NCBI GenBank assembly: GCA_944320815.1
Contig: CALUIZ010000007.1
Span: 1-64,000, forward strand
DNA length: 64,000 nt
Source of the DNA: an uncultured Phocaeicola sp.
GTDB lineage: Bacteria > Bacteroidota > Bacteroidia > Bacteroidales > Bacteroidaceae
Reading direction: 5' to 3'
The position numbers were made by a program, and so were the translations under genes. The notes beneath the pieces are model-generated. The model saw nothing but the letters and a program-made list of their open reading frames with translations. It ran no database searches and was not told the DNA's origin. Each line of letters begins with the position of its first letter. The first letter of the stretch is position 1. Positions 16,392 through 23,749 of this stretch are shown here, one piece after another.

Positions 16392-17369
16392 ATGACAATA
16401 AACAATGTAGAGAAACCCTATGTGGTTGGTATGGACATTGGCGGTACGAACACGGTATTCGGCGTGGTTGATTCGCGCGGAAATGTGTTGGCTTCCGATT
16501 CAGTGAAGACACAGCAGTATGAACAGATTGAAGATTACGTGGAGGCAGTCTGCAAGAAACTGATACCTCTGATCTCCCAGTTCGGCGGAGCAGACAAAAT
16601 CAAAGGTATGGGTGTAGGTGCTCCGAACGGAAACTATTATAACGGAACGATAGAGTTCGCTCCTAATCTGCCGTGGAAGGGAATCATTCCGCTTGCTTCC
16701 TTGTTTGAGGAACAGCTTGGAATCCCTACCACTTTGACGAACGACGCCAACGCGGCGGCTATCGGTGAGATGACTTATGGCGCGGCGCGAGGCATGAAGG
16801 ATTTTATCATGATTACGCTGGGAACCGGTGTGGGCAGCGGTATCGTGATCAACGGACAGTTGGTGTACGGACACGACGGATTTGCCGGTGAGCTTGGCCA
16901 TGTGATAGTGGACCGGGACGGACGCCAGTGCGGATGTGGCCGCAAAGGCTGTCTGGAAACCTACTGCTCCGCTACGGGTGTGGCGCGTACGGCCCGCGAA
17001 TTTCTGGTTCAGCGCACTGAACCGAGTCTGCTGAGAAACATTCCTGCAGAAGAAATCCAGTCGAAGGACGTGTATGATGCGGCGGTGAAAGGCGATAAGC
17101 TGGCTCAGGACATCTTTGAATTTACAGGCCGTGTTCTGGGACAGGCATTGGCTGATTTCATAGCCTTCTCAAGTCCGGAAGCGATTATTCTGTTCGGCGG
17201 ACTGGCCAAGTCGGGCGATTATCTTCTGAAACCTATCCAGAAGGCGATTGACGAGAATGTACTGAAAATTTATGCAGGGAAGACCAAACTTCTTCTTTCC
17301 CAACTGAAGGATGCTGATGCGGCTGTGCTGGGTGCCAGCGCGTTGGGCTGGGAAGCCAAACCGGAATGA
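16392..17369 (+). CDS. ROK-family glucokinase-like sugar kinase
   Basis: Cytoplasmic sugar kinase of the ROK family, 325 aa. The phosphate-binding loop GMDIGGTNTVFG is near residue 13, a catalytic Asp in TNDANAAAIGE near 118, a glycine-rich ITLGTGVGSG near 140, and the zinc motif CGCGRKGCLE near 178. These are features of ROK glucokinases; fructokinase or N-acylhexosamine kinase would need testing. An earlier ATG at 16387 is followed at once by a stop, so ATG 16392 is the start. It has its own strong promoter and a bidirectional terminator. Confidence 0.87.
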   Translation: MTINNVEKPYVVGMDIGGTNTVFGVVDSRGNVLASDSVKTQQYEQIEDYVEAVCKKLIPLISQFGGADKIKGMGVGAPNGNYYNGTIEFAPNLPWKGIIPLASLFEEQLGIPTTLTNDANAAAIGEMTYGAARGMKDFIMITLGTGVGSGIVINGQLVYGHDGFAGELGHVIVDRDGRQCGCGRKGCLETYCSATGVARTAREFLVQRTEPSLLRNIPAEEIQSKDVYDAAVKGDKLAQDIFEFTGRVLGQALADFIAFSSPEAIILFGGLAKSGDYLLKPIQKAIDENVLKIYAGKTKLLLSQLKDADAAVLGASALGWEAKPE

Positions 17370-17390
17370 TGCCGGATGGACACAAAATGT

Positions 17391-17426
17391 TCAGGGGGTG
17401 ACGGATGTGGTTCCGTCACCCCCTGA
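17391..17426. terminator. Bidirectional terminator between convergent genes
   Basis: TCAGGGGGTGACGGA (17391-17405) and TCCGTCACCCCCTGA (17412-17426) form a perfect 15-bp stem with a 6-base loop. AAAA precedes and TTTT follows the stem at matching distances, so it can terminate transcription from both the ROK kinase and DUF4861 genes. Confidence 0.85.
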
Positions 17427-17446
17427 ATGTTTTGATGGAGCGGTGA

Positions 17447-18670
17447 TTAGCGGACAATCTGGACCGACACCTTGCAGGGATGCTCAAGTTCCTTCTTCCA
17501 TTCCTCAAGATAAGAGAACCACGCTTCTTTTGTGGGATAACCGAATGTCTCTTTTGTGGAAGTGAATGTGGTGTGATAAGTGAAACGGTCCTTTCCCGGC
17601 GCGCTGACGGTGTAGAGGAAGTTCTCTTTGTCCTTCGCCTCTTTCTTTATGTATTGCCGCGGGATGGATGTCCCCAGACCGACGGTCTCCTTTTTGTATT
17701 TGATGGTGTCGTTCACGGGCCAGTCGGTTCCCCAGCTTCCCACAAGCCCCTCATGGTCGGAGAACATGGCCGCGTTGCCTGCAATGTTCTGTACGCCGGT
17801 GCAGAATTCTTCCTGGCCGAGCGGCTGGTCGAAGATGATGTCCACCTGTGCGTCGCGGTGTCCGGCATAAAGCGTGTAGCGGTTGATCATGTTCAGTTCC
17901 TTTCCCTGATATTCCCATCCTTTCACTTCTGCGTCGGCTATGGTGCGCACAGGTCCGCTGGCTATCAGACGTTGTCCTCTGACGGCTACCGGCATGATGT
18001 GGGTGGCTTCCTTTCCGTTCCAGCCTTTCAGGGTGCCTGCTCCGCAGCTGTTTCTTACCAGAATCACATCATCGCCGAATCCCCGTTCCAACTGCTCGTC
18101 GGTAGGATAGAACATGCTTTCCTCGATTTCCAGACCCTTCTTGAATTTTCCGTAAAGGTCTGTCGTCTGTTTTTCGTTATAGTAGATGCGGTAGGCCACC
18201 AGTTCGCTTTCGAAGGCGATTCCGTGATGATGGAGAACCGTGTATGTGTAGCTGTCACCCGGTGCATAGATGGCGGTTCCTTTCGCGTACTGGTCGTTCT
18301 TGGAAGTGCGGAAAAGCATCTGGGCATATACTCTTGCAGGGTATTTCCGGTCACTTTTCTCTGTCGACAAGGTTACCACCAGCTCTTTCTTCCCGTTTGC
18401 GGGCACATCGGTCACGAAGGCCAGTTCGTCGGCTTTCATGTCGAAGTTCATGTCGTCGAGCTGTGAAGGAATTTCCGTTTCTCCGTCTTTCACGACCGCC
18501 GACTTTACCGTGAAGTCCAGCTTCAGGGCATTCAGGTCGATTACGACAGGTTCGTCGGTCTTGGCCTTGTGCCATGTGTTCTCGACAGTCACCTTGATTT
18601 CTTTCTCGTGTGCATGGATTCCGGCTGTACCGCATAAGAGAGCCAGAAGGGTAAGAGGTAATGTTTTCAT
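17447..18670 (-). CDS. DUF4861 family secreted protein
   Basis: Secreted 407-aa protein with an N-terminal signal peptide (about residues 1-20, ending GIHAHEK). The body is beta-rich and resembles Bacteroidetes DUF4861 proteins, which often occur with polysaccharide-degradation genes; segments such as GTAIYAPGDSYTYTVLHHHG and GLVGSWGTDWPVND are visible. The fold looks galactose-mutarotase-like, and an uronic-acid or sugar-binding or lyase role is conceivable but not shown. It stands alone, convergent with the ROK kinase gene, and is near but not in the xylan operon. Confidence 0.7.
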   Translation of the reverse strand: MKTLPLTLLALLCGTAGIHAHEKEIKVTVENTWHKAKTDEPVVIDLNALKLDFTVKSAVVKDGETEIPSQLDDMNFDMKADELAFVTDVPANGKKELVVTLSTEKSDRKYPARVYAQMLFRTSKNDQYAKGTAIYAPGDSYTYTVLHHHGIAFESELVAYRIYYNEKQTTDLYGKFKKGLEIEESMFYPTDEQLERGFGDDVILVRNSCGAGTLKGWNGKEATHIMPVAVRGQRLIASGPVRTIADAEVKGWEYQGKELNMINRYTLYAGHRDAQVDIIFDQPLGQEEFCTGVQNIAGNAAMFSDHEGLVGSWGTDWPVNDTIKYKKETVGLGTSIPRQYIKKEAKDKENFLYTVSAPGKDRFTYHTTFTSTKETFGYPTKEAWFSYLEEWKKELEHPCKVSVQIVR

Positions 18671-18708
18671 CGTATGTATTTTTCGTTGTTAATAATCCGT
18701 TGGCTTTA

Positions 18709-18716
18709 CAAAGATA
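18709..18716 (-). promoter_or_regulatory. -7 box of DUF4861 gene
   Basis: On the minus strand TATCTTTG fits TAnnTTTG and lies 38 bases before the ATG at 18670. No clear -33 element is seen. Confidence 0.5.
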
Positions 18717-18833
18717 GCGAATAAAAGCAGGCTGCACTTGTCCTTTTTGATTCAATTTCTGCAAAAACTGATTGGTTTTGCGCTGTCTCTGATATTTTGT
18801 AATCGAAAGTGTGAGAATTGCAAATTAAGTTTG

Positions 18834-18841
18834 TATCTTTG
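18834..18841 (+). promoter_or_regulatory. -7 box of fabI
   Basis: TATCTTTG matches TAnnTTTG and lies 25 bases before the FabI ATG. The nearest TTTG (18796-18799) is too far upstream to be a standard -33 element. Confidence 0.55.
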
Positions 18842-18866
18842 TCCATCAATTTCAAATAAAAAAAGT

Positions 18867-19724
18867 ATGGGTTATAATTTATTGAAAGGAAAGCGTGGTA
18901 TTGTCTTCGGTGCTTTGAACGAACAGTCCATCGCCTGGAAAGTGGCTGAACGTGCGGTGGAGGAAGGTGCGACAATCACTCTGTCGAACACGCCGGTGGC
19001 AGTGCGTATGGGTCAGGTTTCCGCATTGTCAGAGAAACTGAACTGTGAAGTGATTCCCGCCGACGCCACTTGCGTGGAAGATCTGGAGAACGTGTTCAAG
19101 CGTTCTATGGAAGTGCTGGGTGGAAAGATTGACTTTGTGCTTCATTCAATCGGCATGTCTCCGAATGTCCGCAAAAAGCGTACATACGATGATTTGGATT
19201 ATGACATGCTTGAAAAGACACTTGACATTTCTGCCGTTTCATTCCATAAGATGATCCAGTCTGCCAAGAAACTGGGAGCTATCAATGACTATGGCTCAAT
19301 CGTGGCCTTGAGTTATGTGGCTGCACAGCGCACTTTCTATGGATATAATGACATGGCGGATGCGAAGGCTTTGCTGGAATCCATCGCGCGCAGTTTCGGA
19401 TATATTTACGGACGCGAGCATCATGTGCGTATCAATACCATCTCTCAGTCGCCTACCATGACGACAGCAGGGTCGGGAGTGAAGGGAATGGACAAGCTGT
19501 TTGACTTTGCCAACCGTATGTCTCCGCTTGGAAACGCTTCTGCAGAAGAATGTGCAGACTATTGTATCGTAATGTTCTCTGACCTGACCCGTAAAGTGAC
19601 CATGCAGAACTTGTATCACGACGGAGGTTTCTCCAGTGTCGGTATGAGCCTGCGTGCAATGGCTACTTATGAAAAGGGACTGGATGAGTACAAGGACGCT
19701 AACGGAAACATCATTTACGGATAA
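18867..19724 (+). CDS. fabI: Enoyl-[acyl-carrier-protein] reductase FabI
   Basis: NADH-dependent reductase that completes each cycle of type II fatty-acid elongation, 285 aa. The N-terminal nucleotide-binding turn is IVFGALNEQSIAW (near residue 12). The catalytic Y-x6-K is YNDMADAK near residue 163, preceded by a second conserved Tyr in FYGYN, as in FabI. The frame is open to 18738, but ATG 18867 is chosen: the protein family starts here and the promoter box lies just upstream, inside the longer frame. A GldB gene follows after 11 bases, so co-transcription is likely. Confidence 0.93.
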   Translation: MGYNLLKGKRGIVFGALNEQSIAWKVAERAVEEGATITLSNTPVAVRMGQVSALSEKLNCEVIPADATCVEDLENVFKRSMEVLGGKIDFVLHSIGMSPNVRKKRTYDDLDYDMLEKTLDISAVSFHKMIQSAKKLGAINDYGSIVALSYVAAQRTFYGYNDMADAKALLESIARSFGYIYGREHHVRINTISQSPTMTTAGSGVKGMDKLFDFANRMSPLGNASAEECADYCIVMFSDLTRKVTMQNLYHDGGFSSVGMSLRAMATYEKGLDEYKDANGNIIYG

Positions 19725-19735
19725 CAATCATATTG

Positions 19736-20740
19736 ATGCGTAAGCTTATATTCATATTGCTGGGGATAGCCGTACTTTCCGCTTGTCATACAGACGGGCG
19801 GAAAGGTGGCTCTTCGGCACATATGGATGTAGAAGTCTTCCGTTATGACCGCTTGCAATATGAGGCAGCGGTTCTGAACAGTCTTCTTGCATGGCAGAGG
19901 ATGAGTACGGAATGGTCTCACGCCACTCGTCTGCTTATCGAGGATGTGCTTGAACTCGGTTCGGTAGACCAGCCGGACATCAACGAGCGTATGTGCACCT
20001 ATTTTTCCGACTCTATACTGGTCTGTCTGATGGAGGACGCTGACAGCGTGTTCCGTGATATGTCGCAGATAGAGAAGGACCTGTCGGAAGGATTCAGGGC
20101 ATTAAAGAAAGAACTCCCTTCGTTGCCGGTGCCTCGTGTCTATTCTCAGATATCTGCATTGAACCAGTCTGTGGTGGTGGCCGACAGTTTGTTGGGATTC
20201 AGTCTTGACAAGTATATGGGGGCGGATTATCCTTTGTATAAAAGATATTATTATTCTTATCAGCGACGCTTCATGTCGCCTGACCGCATTGTTCCTGATT
20301 GCTTTACGTTTTATCTGCTGGGGCAGTACCCTTTTTCATGGGAGGAGGGGCACAGGGCCTTGTTTGACATTATGATGTATCGTGGAAAGATTGCCTGGGT
20401 AGTGGAACATGTCTTTGGTTCTGACAGACTGGGAGCTTTTGCGTTGGGGTGTACTGACGATGAATTGAAATGGTGTGAGAAGAATGAACAGAGGTTGTGG
20501 GAATGGATGTCGGACAGCAATCATTTGCTGAGTACCGACCCTATGGTAATCCGTTCTTATATGTCATCCAATCCGAACTTTATTTTTGCCAAGCAGCAGA
20601 TGCCGCCTTTTACCGGGATATGGTTGGGTATGAGATTGATTGACCAGTGGATGAAAGAGCATAAGAGTATGACCGTCGGTCAATTGTTGGAAAAGACGGA
20701 TTTTCGGGAACTGATTCCTTTTCCCCGGTCCGGTGAGTGA
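19736..20740 (+). CDS. gldB: GldB-like gliding-motility lipoprotein
   Basis: Lipoprotein of 334 aa with lipobox LSAC (Cys about residue 16). The sequence with DVEVFRYDRLQYE near the start and late motifs PPFTGIWLGMRLIDQW resembles GldB of Bacteroidetes, a protein needed for gliding in flavobacteria but also conserved in non-gliding gut Bacteroides, where its role is unclear. ATG 19736 is used; a TTG one codon earlier is less likely. Its stop lies 14 bases before the start of the RsmI-like gene. Confidence 0.75.
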   Translation: MRKLIFILLGIAVLSACHTDGRKGGSSAHMDVEVFRYDRLQYEAAVLNSLLAWQRMSTEWSHATRLLIEDVLELGSVDQPDINERMCTYFSDSILVCLMEDADSVFRDMSQIEKDLSEGFRALKKELPSLPVPRVYSQISALNQSVVVADSLLGFSLDKYMGADYPLYKRYYYSYQRRFMSPDRIVPDCFTFYLLGQYPFSWEEGHRALFDIMMYRGKIAWVVEHVFGSDRLGAFALGCTDDELKWCEKNEQRLWEWMSDSNHLLSTDPMVIRSYMSSNPNFIFAKQQMPPFTGIWLGMRLIDQWMKEHKSMTVGQLLEKTDFRELIPFPRSGE

Positions 20741-20754
20741 ATTATTCAGACATT

Positions 20755-21459
20755 ATGGAAACAGCTTTGTATTTGTTGCCCGTGACGTTGGGTGACACGC
20801 CTGTCGAGAAGGTATTGCCTCCGTATAATCGGGAAATCATATTGGGTATCAAATATTTTATAGTGGAGGATGTGCGTTCTGCGCGCAGATTCCTCAAAAA
20901 GGTGGATTCGTCGATAGACATTGACGGACTGACATTCTATGAACTTAACAAACATACCTGTCTTGAAGAGATTTCCGGCTATTTGCGTCCTTTGGAGGAA
21001 GGCAGTTCCATGGGAGTGATTTCAGAAGCCGGGTGTCCTGCCGTGGCCGATCCGGGAGCGGATGTGGTGGCCATTGCCCAGAGGAAACGGCTTAAAGTGG
21101 TTCCGTTGGTGGGACCTTCTTCCATTATTTTATCTGTGATGGGGGCCGGGTTCAATGGACAGAATTTTGCTTTCAACGGTTATTTGCCTATAGAACCGGC
21201 AGAACGTATCAGGCGGTTGAGAGAACTTGAAGCCCGTGTCTATCAGGAAAATCAAACTCAGCTTTTCATAGAGACTCCCTATCGCAACCAGAAACTGATG
21301 GATGAGATTCTGCGTGTGTGTCGTCCACAGACCCGGTTATGCATTGCCGCCAACATAACGTGTGAAGGTGAATACATCCAGACCCATTCGGTGAAGGAGT
21401 GGAAGGGGCATCTGCCGGAACTTAACAAGATTCCGTGTATCTTTCTCATTTATAAGTGA
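20755..21459 (+). CDS. RsmI-like tetrapyrrole-methylase-fold methyltransferase
   Basis: SAM-dependent methyltransferase of 234 aa in the same superfamily as RsmI (16S rRNA 2'-O-methylation of C1402). Visible motifs include the SAM-site loop SEAGCPAVADPGADVV near residue 86, PLVGPSSIILSVMGAGFNGQNFAFNGYLP near 118 (split across two elements), and ETPYRNQKLMDEI near 175. The N-terminus lacks the usual RsmI opening with a glycine-rich PTPIGN motif and reads LLPVTLGDTP, so it is better called RsmI-like; Bacteroidetes often carry this second type. ATG 20755 is preferred over GTG 20737. Its 3' end overlaps the convergent next gene by 14 bases. Confidence 0.75.
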   Translation: METALYLLPVTLGDTPVEKVLPPYNREIILGIKYFIVEDVRSARRFLKKVDSSIDIDGLTFYELNKHTCLEEISGYLRPLEEGSSMGVISEAGCPAVADPGADVVAIAQRKRLKVVPLVGPSSIILSVMGAGFNGQNFAFNGYLPIEPAERIRRLRELEARVYQENQTQLFIETPYRNQKLMDEILRVCRPQTRLCIAANITCEGEYIQTHSVKEWKGHLPELNKIPCIFLIYK

Positions 21460-22444
21460 ATTCTTTCCATAGGTTTGCAGAAATCTGCAGGTGCTCTTTT
21501 TCAACCAGCAGTGTTCTGCTGAAATCTCCGGACGATTTTTCCAGCTCGGAGAAAGTGAAGAAGCGTCCGGAACCATTCCGGCACTTCTCTTCTCTGTCGA
21601 TAGGAAATATGAACAGTTGTACCGGATGAGGTGTCAGTTTCTCAATCTTGTATTTTAAAATCAGACGTGGAGATATGAACGGACTCATGTCGTTCCCTGA
21701 AATTTCCCTAAGAAATTTTCTTGCTTGCGTGGTGGCAAAGGATTTGCTTTTATGCAGAGGCTTTTCAAAAATGAAAACCAGCGGTATGTCCCAGATATGT
21801 CCTGATGAATCATCTTTCTTGTAGGGTATGAGATAGATTTTCCCGTTACACACCGGAGCAATCCGTATGATGCTGCAAAGAGACTCCTGGGAGGCGGCCA
21901 GATGGATTCCTGCCATGTTTATTATCAGACAGAGGGTGTAAATCATTGTAGGAATATAGAAAACTAGGAAAAAGTGAAGTCGGTTGTCGTAGGTGTCCAG
22001 ACGGTTCTGGAACAAGAACAGCCCTAGCAGGTGGAGGCTTGACAGTATGACAATCACTTTCGCTTCGAGCATACAGGAGATGTTTGCGTTCAGGCGGAAT
22101 CTTTTCAGGAAGCTCTGGTAGATTTCGGGGGCAGTCACATAGACAAAGGCGAATATCAGCAGCAGAAATTCCAGTGTGGGAGTGATGCTGCGTGGTGGAA
22201 TGTATTCGTATCCGGTCATCAGGCGGAGAAGAAAGCAGGTGCCGATGCCGATTGTACCTTGCAAAAGAAAAAAATTCAGACTTTTCAGACGGAAAATGTC
22301 ATAGCATAATCCAATCAGACTGGCGGTAAGTCCTATGCCGAGCATGGTGGTGTGGGGGAGAAAATGCAGTCCGGTCAGTGTGACGATTGTCGGAAGCAGT
22401 CCGAGGGACACGATCTGGGATTTGTATTTCAGTAATAGTTTCAT
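21446..22444 (-). CDS. Unrecognised multispan membrane protein with soluble C-terminal domain
   Basis: 332 aa, not recognised. The first half is strongly hydrophobic with about six membrane segments (for example around residues 12-50, 65-80, 90-110, 128-148 and 160-185). The second half, from about residue 195, is soluble, with GKIYLIPYKKDDSSGHIWDIP and a later FSELEK segment. Its layout recalls a Nudix-like fold, but the Nudix box Glu residues are missing. Start ATG 22444 (MKLLLKYK) is chosen over one nine codons upstream. The 3' end overlaps the RsmI-like gene by 14 bases in convergent orientation. Confidence 0.6.
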   Translation of the reverse strand: MKLLLKYKSQIVSLGLLPTIVTLTGLHFLPHTTMLGIGLTASLIGLCYDIFRLKSLNFFLLQGTIGIGTCFLLRLMTGYEYIPPRSITPTLEFLLLIFAFVYVTAPEIYQSFLKRFRLNANISCMLEAKVIVILSSLHLLGLFLFQNRLDTYDNRLHFFLVFYIPTMIYTLCLIINMAGIHLAASQESLCSIIRIAPVCNGKIYLIPYKKDDSSGHIWDIPLVFIFEKPLHKSKSFATTQARKFLREISGNDMSPFISPRLILKYKIEKLTPHPVQLFIFPIDREEKCRNGSGRFFTFSELEKSSGDFSRTLLVEKEHLQISANLWKEFTYK

Positions 22445-22645
22445 GGTAGCGGCATTATATAAATGCAACAAATTTTCTTTTATTTTGTTCGATGCAGGAA
22501 TGGATTTTCTGCAAATCAGGTGAGTTCATGCCAGAGGAAACAACGGACAGCCGGGAAATGGACCTGATGCGCTTGTCTTGCGGCTGTCTGCCCTTTTCAG
22601 AAGGTGCGGACGGGTTTTGTGGAGGCGAGAGAACTGTCGTGACGG

Positions 22646-22746
22646 AATCGGTGTCATTGGACATTCTGTGACCTTCAGAAACAGGCTGTTGGCCGAATTG
22701 GAATGACGGGTTACTTTGGATTGAGTTTCAGGCTGTTTTTTTATGG
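22646..22746. repeat. Degenerate ~22-base repeats (array E)
   Basis: Within the 357-base gap between the membrane-protein gene and lipA, units 22679-22701 (starts AAACAGGCTGTT), 22702-22724 (starts AATGACGGG) and 22725-22746 (starts GTTTCAGGCTGTT) run end to end with lengths of 22-23 bases. Shorter related pieces precede them. A small open frame here (22455-22664, minus) has no coding signs. Confidence 0.4.
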
Positions 22747-22799
22747 ATGCGGGTATGCCAGATTGAAAGCCGACTTTTCATCCTGGCATACCCGCATCC
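22745..22799. terminator. Strong hairpin downstream of lipA
   Basis: GGATGCGGGTATGCCAG (22745-22761) pairs perfectly over 17 bp with CTGGCATACCCGCATCC (22783-22799), and GAAAG/CTTTTC can pair inside the 21-base loop. It begins 3 bases after the lipA stop. A T-run follows on the + strand, whereas on the lipA strand an A-rich stretch follows, so its polarity as a terminator is odd. Confidence 0.6.
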
Positions 22800-22801
22800 T
22801 T

Positions 22802-23644
22802 TTAGAGATGTTTTTCCGCATGGTAAGACGAACGGACAAGCGGTCCGCTTTCCACTGTCTCAAAACCTTTGGCTATTGCAGTATTTTTGTATTCCAGAAA
22901 CTGTTCAGGGGTGATGTATTCCTTCACCGGGTAGTGTCTCCGGCTTGGTTGCAGGTATTGGCCGATGGTAAGCCGTCTGCATCCGTTTTTCAGCAGATCA
23001 TCCATGGTCTCTTCCACTTCTTCTGGAGTCTCTCCCAGTCCGACCATGATGCTTGACTTTGCCTTTATGCCGTTTTTTGCAATCTGGCGGAGAACGGCAA
23101 GACTGGTGTCGTAACGTGCCACGCTTCTCACCTCCGGAGTAAGCCGGCGTACGGTCTCGATGTTGTGTGAGAGAACTTCGGGTTTCGTGTCGATGAGGAG
23201 TTGGATCAGTTCACGCCTTCCCTGGAAGTCCGGTATCAGGGCCTCGATGGTGGTATGTGGGTTCATGCGCCGGACGGCTTCGATGGTGGATACCCAATGG
23301 TGTGCCCCCAGATCATCCAGATCGTCCCGGTCGACAGAAGTGATGACGGCATGGTCCAGTTTCATCAGGCGGACCGATTCTGCCACCTGCTCCGGTTCAG
23401 ACGGGTCTGGCGGGAGCGGCTTTCCCGAAAGCGTGTTGCAGAATTTACAGGCACGCGTGCAGATGTTTCCTCCAATCATGAAAGTGGCCGTTCCCCTTCC
23501 CCAACATTCGCCGAGATTGGGGCATCGTCCGCTGGTGCAGATAGTATGCAGTCTGTGTGTGTCGACAATCCGTTTTGTTTCGGTATAGCGCGCGTTTGTG
23601 CCGATGTCGATTTTAAGCCATTCCGGCTTTCTGATGTGTTCCAT
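22802..23644 (-). CDS. lipA: Lipoyl synthase
   Basis: Radical SAM enzyme that inserts two sulfurs into octanoyl-lipoyl domains, 280 aa. The auxiliary iron-sulfur cluster motif CTSGRCPNLGECW is near residue 37, the radical SAM CTRACKFC near 63, and the C-terminal RSSYHAE, which supplies a Ser ligand, is present near 271. All diagnostic residues are intact and the length is typical. It stands alone on the minus strand, with the DPP4 gene 105 bases upstream. LipB is not in the window. Confidence 0.95.
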   Translation of the reverse strand: MEHIRKPEWLKIDIGTNARYTETKRIVDTHRLHTICTSGRCPNLGECWGRGTATFMIGGNICTRACKFCNTLSGKPLPPDPSEPEQVAESVRLMKLDHAVITSVDRDDLDDLGAHHWVSTIEAVRRMNPHTTIEALIPDFQGRRELIQLLIDTKPEVLSHNIETVRRLTPEVRSVARYDTSLAVLRQIAKNGIKAKSSIMVGLGETPEEVEETMDDLLKNGCRRLTIGQYLQPSRRHYPVKEYITPEQFLEYKNTAIAKGFETVESGPLVRSSYHAEKHL

Positions 23645-23669
23645 TTCTTTGAGTGAAGATAAAGGTCAG

Positions 23670-23736
23670 CAACGGAGGGCGGGCAGTCGCATGCTGTCAT
23701 GCCGCATGGATGCTTTCCCGTTGCCCGCTCCCCGTT
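23670..23736 (-). terminator. Possible hairpin after DPP4 gene
   Basis: GC-rich arms (GGGCGGGCA near 23680 and TGCCCGCTCC near 23722) can pair with a small bulge between the DPP4 stop and the lipA start. No T-run is visible, so this is a weak call. Confidence 0.3.
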
Positions 23737-23749
23737 TTTATTGCAAGGA

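Noticed and set aside
22455..22664. 69-aa open frame on the minus strand
   Set aside because: Low-complexity Ser/Pro-rich translation within the intergenic region beside array E; no supporting signal.
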